Assembly: GCF_003387075.1 (NCBI RefSeq)
Contig: NZ_QUMQ01000001.1
Span: 3,224,001 to 3,288,000, forward strand
Length of the DNA stretch: 64,000 nucleotides
From: Asanoa ferruginea
Lineage (GTDB): Bacteria > Actinomycetota > Actinomycetes > Mycobacteriales > Micromonosporaceae
Reading direction: 5' to 3'
Of the stretch, positions 1 to 7,818 are shown in pieces (positions within the stretch are counted from its first letter, which is position 1; every line of letters starts with the position of its first letter). Below the pieces are notes generated by a model. That model worked only from the letters and a program-made list of their open reading frames with translations, was not told the origin of the DNA and made no database searches. The position numbers and the translations under genes were made by a program.

Positions 1-106
1 GCACAGCGGCCCGTTCCTGATAGGCCGCCGCCGTGGGGCGGACACCAGCCAGGCCCTTGATCGTCTGCAGCAGATCTGCACGATTCCAACCGCGCGGGGT
101 GATCAT
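1..106 (-). CDS. possible 5' end of an unidentified gene running off the left edge
   Basis: Reading leftward from an ATG at 106, 35 codons stay open to the window edge (begins MITPRGWNRADLLQTIKGLA). Composition is protein-like, while the opposite frames are Arg/Pro/Ser-rich shadows. I do not recognise the family. No Shine-Dalgarno is visible and the frame stays open upstream of the ATG, so the start is uncertain. Low confidence because only a fragment is visible. Confidence 0.3.
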   Translation of the reverse strand, partial: MITPRGWNRADLLQTIKGLAGVRPTAAAYQERAAV

Positions 107-683
107 GTGCGCCCGATCGACACGACACGCCGCGCCAGGTCTCGATGAGCTGCAAACGATCACGCAAATCCGCCCTGCCCGTGCCGGCCAGCTACAAACG
201 ATCACCGACCGCCCTGGCCAGACCAGGAGCGGCCGACCGCCGGAGCGGTCGGGCCTGGAGCGGTTGGGCCCGGGCGGCCCTTCGATCGACGCACACACCG
301 AGAGCGCTTAGCTGCCAGATCCACGCGCCGGTCAGCCATACCCCGCACCAGAAGCGACCTGCCGATCTCCGGCCTCCATCACCACACGGCCGCGGTCGCG
401 AACCGGCCGCAGGGCGTCCGCATTCGGGCGCCGTGCGTAACGGGCGCCGGTAGGCGCGGGTATCGGCCGAACGTGGTGTGGAGATCGGCCGACCGCGCGC
501 CGTGCTGACCGATGACCTTGGTCCCGTCGGCGGGACCGGCATCGAGATCGGTGCGAGTGGTTCGAAGGCGCGCCATCCAAAGGATCACGACGGTCCGAAT
601 GTTTGCGCTAACAGCCTGAAAGACATAACCCTTTCCGGTGGTGCTGTGCCAGCCTTCCAGGATCGAAATGTCGACGGTCCTTA
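107..683. other. gene-free stretch, no convincing coding sequence
   Basis: About 580 bp where every open frame is short and Arg/Pro/Ser-rich, as expected of non-coding high-GC DNA. It contains two direct copies of CAAACGATCAC about 41 bp apart (near 150 and 191), with no other repeat structure noticed. The right end should carry the promoter of the gene at 700; no clear -35/-10 pair was recognised. Confidence 0.5.
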
Positions 684-699
684 ATGGAGGAGACGCGCG

Positions 700-1458
700 A
701 TGACTAACCCTTATGGGTCACCGCAGGTGCCCGGTCCGCCGCAATACGGGCAGTCGCCGAATCCCGTGGATCCGACCGCCGCATTCGGGGCTCCGCCCGG
801 TTATCCGGCGCCGCCCACGAAAAAGAAGCGGTGGCTCGTGCCGACCCTGGTCGGCGGTGGTCTGGTGCTCGTGCTCTGTTGCGGCGGTGCCATCGTCGCG
901 GCCGCCAACGGCGACGACAAGCCTGACACCAAGCAGGCCAGCGATGTCACCGGCGCCGGGCCGGCGGCCGCGCCACCAGCCACGAAGGCCGCTGCCGAGC
1001 CGACAACCGAACCAGCGACGGAGCCGGAGCCGGAGGGAGAAAAGCAGGGTCCGCCGAGCGCCAAGGTGGGCAAGACCATCGTGATCAGCGGCGGGCTGTT
1101 GGAGGGCGACGAAATGGCCTTCACCGTCAAGTCGGTGAAGCCCGCCCGATCCGACAACATGTTCACGCAACCAGGCGCCGGCAAGAAATACATCGCCGTC
1201 GACATTTCGGTGTTGATGAAAAAGGGCGACGCGCTGATGACCGGCAACGAGATCACGTTGCAGGGCCAGGACGGCGAGGTCTACAACAACCAGTTCGTGG
1301 TGCACGACGACGCTTTCGAATGGGCCCAGCTGTCGGCCGGCCAGCGTAAATCCGGGCTGGTGTTCTTCGAGGTGCCCAAGGCGTTCGCCCTCAAGGGTGC
1401 CAAGGTGCTGGTGCGCGACTTCTGGGACAGCAAGCCGGCCGGGGCCTGGCTGCTCTAA
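700..1458 (+). CDS. membrane-anchored DUF4352-like secreted protein
   Basis: 252 aa. A Pro/Gly/Tyr-rich cytoplasmic N-terminus (about residues 1-45) precedes one membrane segment (about 46-68), then an Ala/Pro/Glu-rich low-complexity linker to about residue 125. The C-terminal about 125 residues form a beta-rich extracellular domain with the pattern of DUF4352/telomeric repeat-binding-like immunoglobulin folds (GKKYIAVDISV, then NNQFVV). The strong Shine-Dalgarno GGAGGAGA lies 8 nt before the ATG. Function unknown; proteins of this build are usually surface-exposed. It stands alone, 22 bp before the SDR gene. Confidence 0.7.
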   Translation: MTNPYGSPQVPGPPQYGQSPNPVDPTAAFGAPPGYPAPPTKKKRWLVPTLVGGGLVLVLCCGGAIVAAANGDDKPDTKQASDVTGAGPAAAPPATKAAAEPTTEPATEPEPEGEKQGPPSAKVGKTIVISGGLLEGDEMAFTVKSVKPARSDNMFTQPGAGKKYIAVDISVLMKKGDALMTGNEITLQGQDGEVYNNQFVVHDDAFEWAQLSAGQRKSGLVFFEVPKAFALKGAKVLVRDFWDSKPAGAWLL

Positions 1459-1480
1459 CTCAGGCTGGCATGCTGTGGCC

Positions 1481-2239
1481 ATGAGTCTGGATGGTGTGGT
1501 CGCGCTGGTAACGGGTGGCTCGCGGGGGATCGGGCGGGCCACCGCCCAGCGGTTCGCGGCCGAGGGTGCGACGGTCGTCGTGCACTACGTGAGCAACAAG
1601 GCCGCCGCGCAGGAGACGCTCGACAGTCTCGGTGCCGGCGCGCACGAGATGCGGCAGGCCGATCTCAAGGACCCGGGCCAGGTCAAGGATCTCGTCGACC
1701 TCACCATCGCTCGGCACGGGACCATCGGGGTCCTGGTCAACAACGCCGGGGTTTACGAGAACCATCCGGTGTTGGAGACCTCCTACGACGAGTGGCAGGA
1801 GATCTGGCGGCGCACGCTAGACACCAACCTGGTCGGGCCGGCCAACCTGGTGCACGCGGTCGTGCCGCACATGGTCGCGGCCGGCGGCGGGCGGATCATC
1901 AACATCACCTCGCGGGGCGCGTTCCGCGGCGAGGCGAGCCACCCCGCCTACGGGGCCAGCAAGGCCGGGCTCAACAGCTTCAGCCAGTCGCTCGCGAAAG
2001 CGCTGGGGCCGCACAACATCTTCGTCACCGCGATCGCGCCGGGCTACGTCGAGACCGACATGGCGGCGCCCTACCTCAACGGGCCGCGGGGCGCGGAGAT
2101 CCGCAATGAGACGGCGATCGGGCGGATCGCGACGGCCGACGAAGTGGGGCGGCTCGTGGTGTTTCTGGCGACCCCGGGCACGGAGTCGATGACCGGCGGG
2201 GTCATCGACATCAACGGCGCGTCCTATTTGCGAACCTGA
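1481..2239 (+). CDS. SDR-family oxidoreductase (FabG-like)
   Basis: 252 aa classical short-chain dehydrogenase/reductase. The Rossmann cofactor motif TGGSRGIGRA is at about residues 11-20, the NNAG motif near 90, the catalytic Ser in NITSRG, and the YGASK pair (Tyr/Lys) near 158-162, followed by PGYVETDM. Family members reduce carbonyls or oxidise alcohols with NAD(P)H; a basic residue in the glycine loop fits NADP(H). The ATG at 1481 matches the usual family N-terminus; longer readings add a shadow extension. Substrate cannot be told, and the neighbours give no pathway. Confidence 0.85.
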   Translation: MSLDGVVALVTGGSRGIGRATAQRFAAEGATVVVHYVSNKAAAQETLDSLGAGAHEMRQADLKDPGQVKDLVDLTIARHGTIGVLVNNAGVYENHPVLETSYDEWQEIWRRTLDTNLVGPANLVHAVVPHMVAAGGGRIINITSRGAFRGEASHPAYGASKAGLNSFSQSLAKALGPHNIFVTAIAPGYVETDMAAPYLNGPRGAEIRNETAIGRIATADEVGRLVVFLATPGTESMTGGVIDINGASYLRT

Positions 2240-2257
2240 CGGAAGGTCAGAAGACGA

Positions 2258-2677
2258 TCACCGGTCGTTGAGAACGAGCCGGTAGGCGTCTTCGATGCGG
2301 GCCGCGAGGGTGACCTCGCGCTCCGTGATCGCGACACCGTCGGCGGCGGCGACCTTGACCTGTGTGTAACCATCCAGGCGACGAATCTCAGCCCGAAGGT
2401 GTAACGCGTCGGCGCAGACCTTCACCCTTTCGGTGAGATCGCTGTGCTGCGTGTTGTCGACCAGGAACACTCGCTTGAGCTGCTTGTCTTCGCGGGTCCA
2501 GCCGGCGAGCAACGCGAGCGCGTCGGATAGGTAGTCGCCTCGGGCCCGCCCGCTCCACAGGGCTCGCATCCACACCTCCCAGGCGTCGTTGCCGGCTTGT
2601 GGCCAAATCGTCGCCATCTCGTCATGGTTCGGTGCCCTAAGTCTTTCGCTGACCGGCCCCCATGTCCACGCCCACAT
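2258..2677 (-). CDS. hypothetical protein, Trp-rich N-terminus
   Basis: 139 aa. The start at 2677 is chosen because AAGGGGGA sits just upstream; the frame is open further but reads as low-complexity. The N-terminus MWAWTWGP is unusually tryptophan-rich, and the rest is a mixed charged alpha/beta sequence (KRVFLVDNTQHSDLTERVKVC, then the repeated E-rich C-terminus). No signal peptide or membrane segment. I do not recognise a family; the block around VFLVDNT...KVCADAL might sense or bind a ligand, but that is speculation. It is convergent with the SDR and divergent from the Nudix gene. Confidence 0.6.
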   Translation of the reverse strand: MWAWTWGPVSERLRAPNHDEMATIWPQAGNDAWEVWMRALWSGRARGDYLSDALALLAGWTREDKQLKRVFLVDNTQHSDLTERVKVCADALHLRAEIRRLDGYTQVKVAAADGVAITEREVTLAARIEDAYRLVLNDR

Positions 2678-2791
2678 TTCCCCCTTGTAGTGACCTAGGG
2701 GACGGCTCCGACACCCGAAACGGCATTTCGTCTGGCACCCTGGTTGGTCGTGCACAACGAACGTCTGAACGAGCCCGCCGGCCGGGGGAGT

Positions 2792-3187
2792 GTGAGTCCC
2801 CGCGTCATCGTCGGTGCCGCTATCGTTGCTGAGCGTAAAGTTTTGGCCTGTGCCCGGGCGCATCCTCCGGAGTTGGCCGGAATGTGGGAGTTCCCCGGCG
2901 GAAAGGTGGAGCCGGGTGAGTCCGAGACCGCGGCACTCGTGCGGGAATGCCAGGAAGAACTGGGTGTGCGCATCGTGGTTGGCGACCGCATCGGCGACGA
3001 TATCCCGTTAGGGCACCGCCGTACCGTATTGAAGATTTTCGCCGCACGACTGGTTGACGGGAACCCGACGGCCCTGGAGCATGCCGAGCTGCGCTGGCTG
3101 GGCCGCGACGAGCTCGACGACGTGCCCTGGCTGCCGGCCGACGCCCCGATCGTCGTCGCCCTCCGAGAAGGCACGCTCTTGGAGTGA
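2792..3187 (+). CDS. MutT-like (d)NTP pyrophosphatase, Nudix family
   Basis: 131 aa from the GTG at 2792, which has GGGGGAG immediately upstream; a TTG at 2744 is an alternative giving 147 aa. The Nudix box is complete at about residues 36-58 (GGKVEPGESE, then RECQEELGV), preceded by GMWEFPGG, typical of the MutT/8-oxo-dGTP branch that sanitises oxidised nucleotides. The C-terminal LRWLGRDELDDVPWLPAD is also characteristic. Monocistronic and followed by a bidirectional terminator. Substrate is inferred from family only. Confidence 0.85.
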   Translation: MSPRVIVGAAIVAERKVLACARAHPPELAGMWEFPGGKVEPGESETAALVRECQEELGVRIVVGDRIGDDIPLGHRRTVLKIFAARLVDGNPTALEHAELRWLGRDELDDVPWLPADAPIVVALREGTLLE

Positions 3188-3188
3188 C

Positions 3189-3230
3189 AAAAAAAAGGGC
3201 CCCGCACCGAAGTGCGGGGCCCTTAAGGAA
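3189..3230. terminator. bidirectional intrinsic terminator between mutT-like gene and sdhB
   Basis: A perfect 13-bp stem (AAGGGCCCCGCAC at 3195-3207, loop CGAA, partner 3212-3224). The run of A just left of it supplies a U-tract for transcription coming from the sdh side; the mutT-like gene ends directly before it. Confidence 0.85.
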
Positions 3231-3232
3231 GA

Positions 3233-4276
3233 TCAGTCCTGGTCGGGGTGCGCGTAGTTGAGGTCGCGCGGCGGCATCGGGAACTCCACGTCGTCACCGA
3301 ACGGCGACGCGGCCCCCGAGCGGTCGAACGCGGCCTCGCTGACACCGAGGCGGCCGTTGGCGCCCACGGCCGGAAGCTGCGCCGGTGAAGGCCGGCGGTG
3401 CCAGTTGACGCCTCGTTCCACTTCCTGCTCCTCGGTGCGTTGGTGTGCGTCGGGCAGCTCGGCGCCGCTCATCGCGGGTGCCGCGCTCGACGTCGAGGCG
3501 GTGTGCACCAGCTCGTCGTCGTTGGGGTGCCGGCGGAAGATCTTGCTGCCCAGCCAGACCAGCGGATCGTACTTACGGTCCACCACGCGCTCCTTCATCG
3601 GAATGATCGCGTTGTCGGTGATCTTGATGTGCTCAGGGCACACCTCGGTGCAGCACTTGGTGATGTTGCAGTATCCGAGACCCTGATGCTGCTGAGCGTA
3701 CGTCTTCCGGTCTTCCCGCGCGTCCAATGGATGCATATCCAACTCGGCGGCGCGGATGAAGGAGCGCGGACCCGAGAACGCCTTCTTGTTCTCGTCGTGG
3801 TCACGCACCACGTGGCAGGTGTTCTGGCACAGGAAGCACTCGATGCACTTGCGGAACTCCTGCGAGCGCTCGACATCGACCTGCTGCATCCGGTATTCAC
3901 CCGGTGCGAGGTCCTTCGGCGGCGCGAAGGCCGGGGTCTCGCGGGCCTTCTCGTAGTTGAAGGAGACGTCGGTGACCAGGTCGCGGATCACCGGGAAGGT
4001 GCGCAGCGGGGTGACCGTGACGGTCTCGGTCTCCTCGAACGTCGACATCCGGGTCATGCAGCCCAGCCGCGGCATGCCGTTGATCTCCATCGAGCACGAG
4101 CCGCACTTGCCGGCCTTGCAGTTCCACCGGCAGGCCAGGTCGGGCGCCTCGGTGGCCTGGAGCCGGTGGATGATGTCGAGCACGACCTCACCCTCGTTGA
4201 CCTCGACCTCGTAGTCGGTCAGGTCGCCGCCGGTCTCGTCGCCACGCCAGACTTTGAATTGGCGCTTCTGTCCCAT
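3233..4276 (-). CDS. sdhB: succinate dehydrogenase iron-sulfur subunit with C-terminal extension
   Basis: 347 aa. Carries electrons from the flavin of SdhA to the membrane subunit. The [2Fe-2S] cysteines are at 49, 53/58, 61 and 73; downstream are CIECFLCQNTC and CCTEVCPEHI for the [4Fe-4S] and [3Fe-4S] clusters. The core ends near residue 257 (YDPLVWLGSKIFRR). A further roughly 90-residue Pro/Glu/Ala-rich tail ending DLNYAHPDQD follows, whereas mycobacterial Sdh1 SdhB is about 248 aa. The start codon overlaps the sdhA stop by one base (TAATG), implying translational coupling. Last gene of sdhC-sdhA-sdhB. Confidence 0.93.
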   Translation of the reverse strand: MGQKRQFKVWRGDETGGDLTDYEVEVNEGEVVLDIIHRLQATEAPDLACRWNCKAGKCGSCSMEINGMPRLGCMTRMSTFEETETVTVTPLRTFPVIRDLVTDVSFNYEKARETPAFAPPKDLAPGEYRMQQVDVERSQEFRKCIECFLCQNTCHVVRDHDENKKAFSGPRSFIRAAELDMHPLDAREDRKTYAQQHQGLGYCNITKCCTEVCPEHIKITDNAIIPMKERVVDRKYDPLVWLGSKIFRRHPNDDELVHTASTSSAAPAMSGAELPDAHQRTEEQEVERGVNWHRRPSPAQLPAVGANGRLGVSEAAFDRSGAASPFGDDVEFPMPPRDLNYAHPDQD

Positions 4277-6189
4277 TACTTGCCCGCTCCTTCGGTAACA
4301 GACCCGTCGAAGTCTGTGAGCTCCCCCTCGGTCAGATACTTCGACAGCTCGCCGCGGTCGAAGAGGTGGATCAGCTCGGGCCGCATCGTCGGCAGCGGCT
4401 TGTGTTCGAGCCGCACCTTGTCGCCGTCGAGCGAGCAGACCAGGTTGACCGTCCGCCACTTCGCGGACATCGCCGGGAAGTCTTCGCGGGTGTGGCCGCC
4501 GCGCGACTCTTCCCGCTCGAGCGCCGCCTTCGCGGTGCACTCCGAGACCACCAGCATGTTGCGCAGGTCGAGAGCCAGGTGCCAGCCGGGGTTGTAGCGC
4601 CGGCCACCGGCGGAGCTGACCTTCGCGACCCGCTCGCGCAGCTCCGCGAGGCGGACCAGGGCGTCTTCGAGCTCACCCTTGCGCCGGATGATGCCGACCA
4701 GGTCGCCCATCACCGCCTGAAGATCCTGCTGCAACTTGTACGGGTTTTCGCCGGTGTCCCGCTGCAGCGGTGCGAGCGCCGCGTCGACAGCGGCCTCGAC
4801 GTCGGCCGAGGGGACAGCCGGGCGCTTCTCGATGCCGTCGACGTAGCGGGCCGCGTATTCACCGGCGCGCTTGCCGAAGACCAGCAGGTCGGACAGCGAG
4901 TTGCCGCCGAGGCGGTTGGAGCCGTGCATGCCGCCGGACACCTCGCCGGCCGCGAACAGGCCCTGGACGTGGCCCATGGCCGCGCCCGAGTCCGGCTCGA
5001 CCTCGACGCCGCCCATCACGTAGTGACAGGTCGGCCCGATCTCCATCGGCTCCTTGGTGATGTCGACGTCGGCCAGCTCCTTGAACTGGTGGTACATCGA
5101 CGGCAGGCGCTTCTGGATGTAGTCGGCGGACCGGCGCGACGCGATGTCGAGGTAGATGCCGCCGGCGGGGGTGCCGCGACCCTCCTTGACCTCGTTGTTG
5201 ATCGCGCGGGCGACCTCGTCACGGGGCAGCAGCTCCGGCGGGCGCCGGTTGTTGTCCGGGTCGGTATACCAGCGGTCGGCCTCCTCCTCGGTCTCCGCGT
5301 ATTGCTTGCGGAAGACGTCGGGGACGTAGTCGAACATGAACCGCTTGCCCTCGGAGTTCTTGAGGACACCACCGTCGCCGCGGACCGACTCGGTGACCAG
5401 GATGCCCTTGACCGACGGCGGCCAGACCATGCCGGTCGGGTGGAACTGGAGGAACTCCATGTTGATCAGCGTCGCGCCGGCTCGCAGGGCGAGCGCGTGG
5501 CCGTCACCGGTGTATTCCCAGGAGTTGGAGGTGACCTTGTAGGAGCGGCCGACGCCGCCGGTCGCCAGCACCACCGCGGGCGCCTGGAGGAGCACGAACT
5601 CGCCCGACTCGCGGTAGTAGCCGAAGGCGCCCGCGATCCGGTCGCCGTCGAGCAGCAGCTCGGTGATGGTGGTCTCGGCGAACACCTTGATCCGGGCGTC
5701 GTAGTCGCCGAACTCGCGCTTGTCGTCCTGCTGGAGCGACACGATCTTCTGCTGGAGTGTGCGGATCAGCTCGAGGCCCGTGCGGTCGCCGACGTGGGCG
5801 AGGCGCGGGTATTCGTGGCCGCCGAAGTTGCGCTGCGAGATCTTGCCGTCGGGCGTGCGGTCGAACAGCGCGCCGTAGGTCTCCAGCTCCCAGATCCGCT
5901 CCGGCGCCTCTTTGGCGTGCAGCTCGGCCATCCGGAAGTTGTTGAGGAACTTGCCGCCGCGCATCGTGTCGCGGAAGTGGACCTGCCAGTTGTCGCGCGA
6001 GTTGGCGTTGCCCATCGCCGCCGCGGCGCCGCCCTCGGCCATCACCGTGTGTGCCTTGCCGAACAGCGACTTGGAGATGATGGCGACGCGCTTGCCGGCG
6101 AGCCGTGCCTCGATCGCCGCGCGCAGGCCGGCGCCGCCGGCGCCGATCACGACGACGTCGTAGTGGTGTCGTTCGATTCGCTCAGTCAT
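4276..6189 (-). CDS. sdhA: succinate dehydrogenase flavoprotein subunit
   Basis: 637 aa. Oxidises succinate to fumarate on the cytoplasmic side. FAD-binding GAGGAGLRAA is near residues 16-25; His47 in KAHTVMAEGG is in the position of the covalent FAD attachment; FHPTGM, the DRTG and SNRLGGNSLSDLLVFG segments match the family. It lies between sdhC (10 bp upstream) and sdhB (1-nt overlap). With the single large membrane subunit this is the Sdh1-type complex of actinobacteria rather than the SdhCDAB type. Confidence 0.95.
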   Translation of the reverse strand: MTERIERHHYDVVVIGAGGAGLRAAIEARLAGKRVAIISKSLFGKAHTVMAEGGAAAAMGNANSRDNWQVHFRDTMRGGKFLNNFRMAELHAKEAPERIWELETYGALFDRTPDGKISQRNFGGHEYPRLAHVGDRTGLELIRTLQQKIVSLQQDDKREFGDYDARIKVFAETTITELLLDGDRIAGAFGYYRESGEFVLLQAPAVVLATGGVGRSYKVTSNSWEYTGDGHALALRAGATLINMEFLQFHPTGMVWPPSVKGILVTESVRGDGGVLKNSEGKRFMFDYVPDVFRKQYAETEEEADRWYTDPDNNRRPPELLPRDEVARAINNEVKEGRGTPAGGIYLDIASRRSADYIQKRLPSMYHQFKELADVDITKEPMEIGPTCHYVMGGVEVEPDSGAAMGHVQGLFAAGEVSGGMHGSNRLGGNSLSDLLVFGKRAGEYAARYVDGIEKRPAVPSADVEAAVDAALAPLQRDTGENPYKLQQDLQAVMGDLVGIIRRKGELEDALVRLAELRERVAKVSSAGGRRYNPGWHLALDLRNMLVVSECTAKAALEREESRGGHTREDFPAMSAKWRTVNLVCSLDGDKVRLEHKPLPTMRPELIHLFDRGELSKYLTEGELTDFDGSVTEGAGK

Positions 6190-6199
6190 GTCAGTCGCC

Positions 6200-7003
6200 T
6201 CAGTTGATGAACCGGGGATCGCCGAACCAGCCCGCCGAGACCGCCATGATGTAGAAGTCGGTGATGGCGAGCGTGGCCAGGGTGATCCACGCCAGTTGCA
6301 TGTGCCGGGTGTTCAGCTTGGACACAAAGGTCCAGAAGCGGTAACGCACCGGGTGGCGGGAGAAGTGCTTGAGCCGGCCACCGGCGATGTGTCGGCACGA
6401 GTGGCAGGAAAGCGTATAGGCCCAGAGCATGACCACATTCAAAATAAGAATGAGGTTGCCGAGCCCGAAGCCGAATCCCTCGGGGCTGTGGAATGCCTTG
6501 ATGGCGTCCCAGGTGTTGATGACCGAGATGATGCCGGCGGCGTAGAACGCGTAGCGGTGGGCGTTCTGGAAAATCAGCGGGAAGCGCGTCTCGCCGGAGT
6601 AGGTCTTGTGCCCGTCGGGCACCGCGCAGGCCGGCGGCGAGAGCCAGAACGAGCGGTAGTAGGCCTTGCGGTAGTAGTAGCACGTCAGCCGGAAGAGCAG
6701 CAGGAACGGCAGCGTGAGGGCCGCCTCCGGGATGATCCACCAAGCCGGGAGGAAGGTGCCGAACTCCGCCGCGTCACCGCACCTGTCCGTGATGCACGGC
6801 GAATAGAACGGCGTCAGGTAGTGGTAGTCCGAGACGAAGAAATCCTTGTGCATGTAGACCCGGACGGTCGCGTATGTGACCCAGGCTCCGAGTCCGATGA
6901 CGGTGATGAGGGGCGCGAACCACCATCGATCCGTTCGCAACGTCCGAGCCGTTATCGAGGCGCGCGCCTGCGCCCCGACCGGCCTCGTCGCCGTTGTCGT
7001 CAT
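6200..7003 (-). CDS. sdhC: succinate dehydrogenase membrane subunit, Sdh1 type
   Basis: 267 aa, about five hydrophobic segments. It replaces the separate SdhC/SdhD anchors and passes electrons to menaquinone. The length matches the mycobacterial Sdh1 anchor (Rv0249c type). Published structures of mycobacterial Sdh1 show a membrane-embedded Rieske-type [2Fe-2S] cluster in this subunit; here the compact CHSCRH cluster near residue 202 and CITDRC near 70 are candidate ligand or disulfide sites (inference). ATG at 7003 has GGGAGA 5 nt upstream. First gene of the sdh operon. Confidence 0.88.
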   Translation of the reverse strand: MTTTATRPVGAQARASITARTLRTDRWWFAPLITVIGLGAWVTYATVRVYMHKDFFVSDYHYLTPFYSPCITDRCGDAAEFGTFLPAWWIIPEAALTLPFLLLFRLTCYYYRKAYYRSFWLSPPACAVPDGHKTYSGETRFPLIFQNAHRYAFYAAGIISVINTWDAIKAFHSPEGFGFGLGNLILILNVVMLWAYTLSCHSCRHIAGGRLKHFSRHPVRYRFWTFVSKLNTRHMQLAWITLATLAITDFYIMAVSAGWFGDPRFIN

Positions 7004-7121
7004 GAAGTCTCCCGCAAGGTTCTTTGGCCGCTGGCCGGCGCGTGACGGTGCACACGTTACGCCGAGGAAAACGAGCGGCTCGCAGAGGTCCAGCGGGTGT
7101 GATCAATCCCGTGGATGAAGG

Positions 7122-7808
7122 TCAGAGATCAGGTGCGGCAAGCCGGCGTACGGACGCCGCGCAGTCGTCGTGCCGATCCTCCAGTCGCTCCACGACAGCG
7201 TTGCCGCGGTCGTTTCGCGGTGCGACGAAAAACGCCGGAGCGTCGGTGCTCACCTGCCGGTCAAGGGCATCGGCGTACGCCGTGCGCGCGTCGACAAGTT
7301 GCGTCCACTCGGCGAGCAGCCGGTCGTCGTCGCGGTCGTTGTCGCGCCGGCCGGCGGTGATCTCGTCGAGGAACGGCTTGATCGCCGCGTTCTCGTCGCG
7401 GATCGCGGTGGCGCGTTCGCGCGGGCCGCTGGCCGAACCCGGCGGCGCGACCCGATTGAGCCGCACTTCCAGTGCCTGGCAGGCGTCGTCGACCCGGAGC
7501 AGGCGGTGCCCACCGTCGCCGACGGCGTCGACCACCCGCACCGCGCCGATCCCGATGCCGGCGCAGGCACCGATCACGACCACGACAGCCACGACAACGG
7601 CACCGATGATGAGCCACCGCTGCCGCCGGTTGTCCAACTTGTCCGACGACGAGGAAGACGACGCCGGATCGGCCGGCGACAGCACATCGTCGGCCGGCGG
7701 CGCGTCGTCGGCCGCCGACTCAGTCGCAGCTTCGGGCGCTTCGTCTAAATTGTCTGGCTCGGTCTCGTCGGGCGACCTCGGATAGGGCGGGGGTGGCGGG
7801 GTCGTCAT
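7122..7808 (-). CDS. single-pass membrane protein, unknown function
   Basis: 228 aa. An acidic Pro/Ala/Ser-rich cytoplasmic N-terminus (about 1-62) is followed by one membrane helix (about 65-90) and a helical, Asp/Arg-rich extracytoplasmic domain with two cysteines. The ATG at 7808 is chosen because TAGATT lies exactly 7 nt before it, consistent with a leaderless transcript; the frame continues upstream only as shadow. It stands alone between tldE and the sdh operon. I do not recognise a family. Confidence 0.65.
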   Translation of the reverse strand: MTTPPPPPYPRSPDETEPDNLDEAPEAATESAADDAPPADDVLSPADPASSSSSSDKLDNRRQRWLIIGAVVVAVVVVIGACAGIGIGAVRVVDAVGDGGHRLLRVDDACQALEVRLNRVAPPGSASGPRERATAIRDENAAIKPFLDEITAGRRDNDRDDDRLLAEWTQLVDARTAYADALDRQVSTDAPAFFVAPRNDRGNAVVERLEDRHDDCAASVRRLAAPDL

Positions 7809-7818
7809 GGAGACGAAT

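Noticed and set aside
4366..6207. 613-codon frame antisense to sdhA
   Set aside because: Shadow frame; the sense gene has an intact FAD site.
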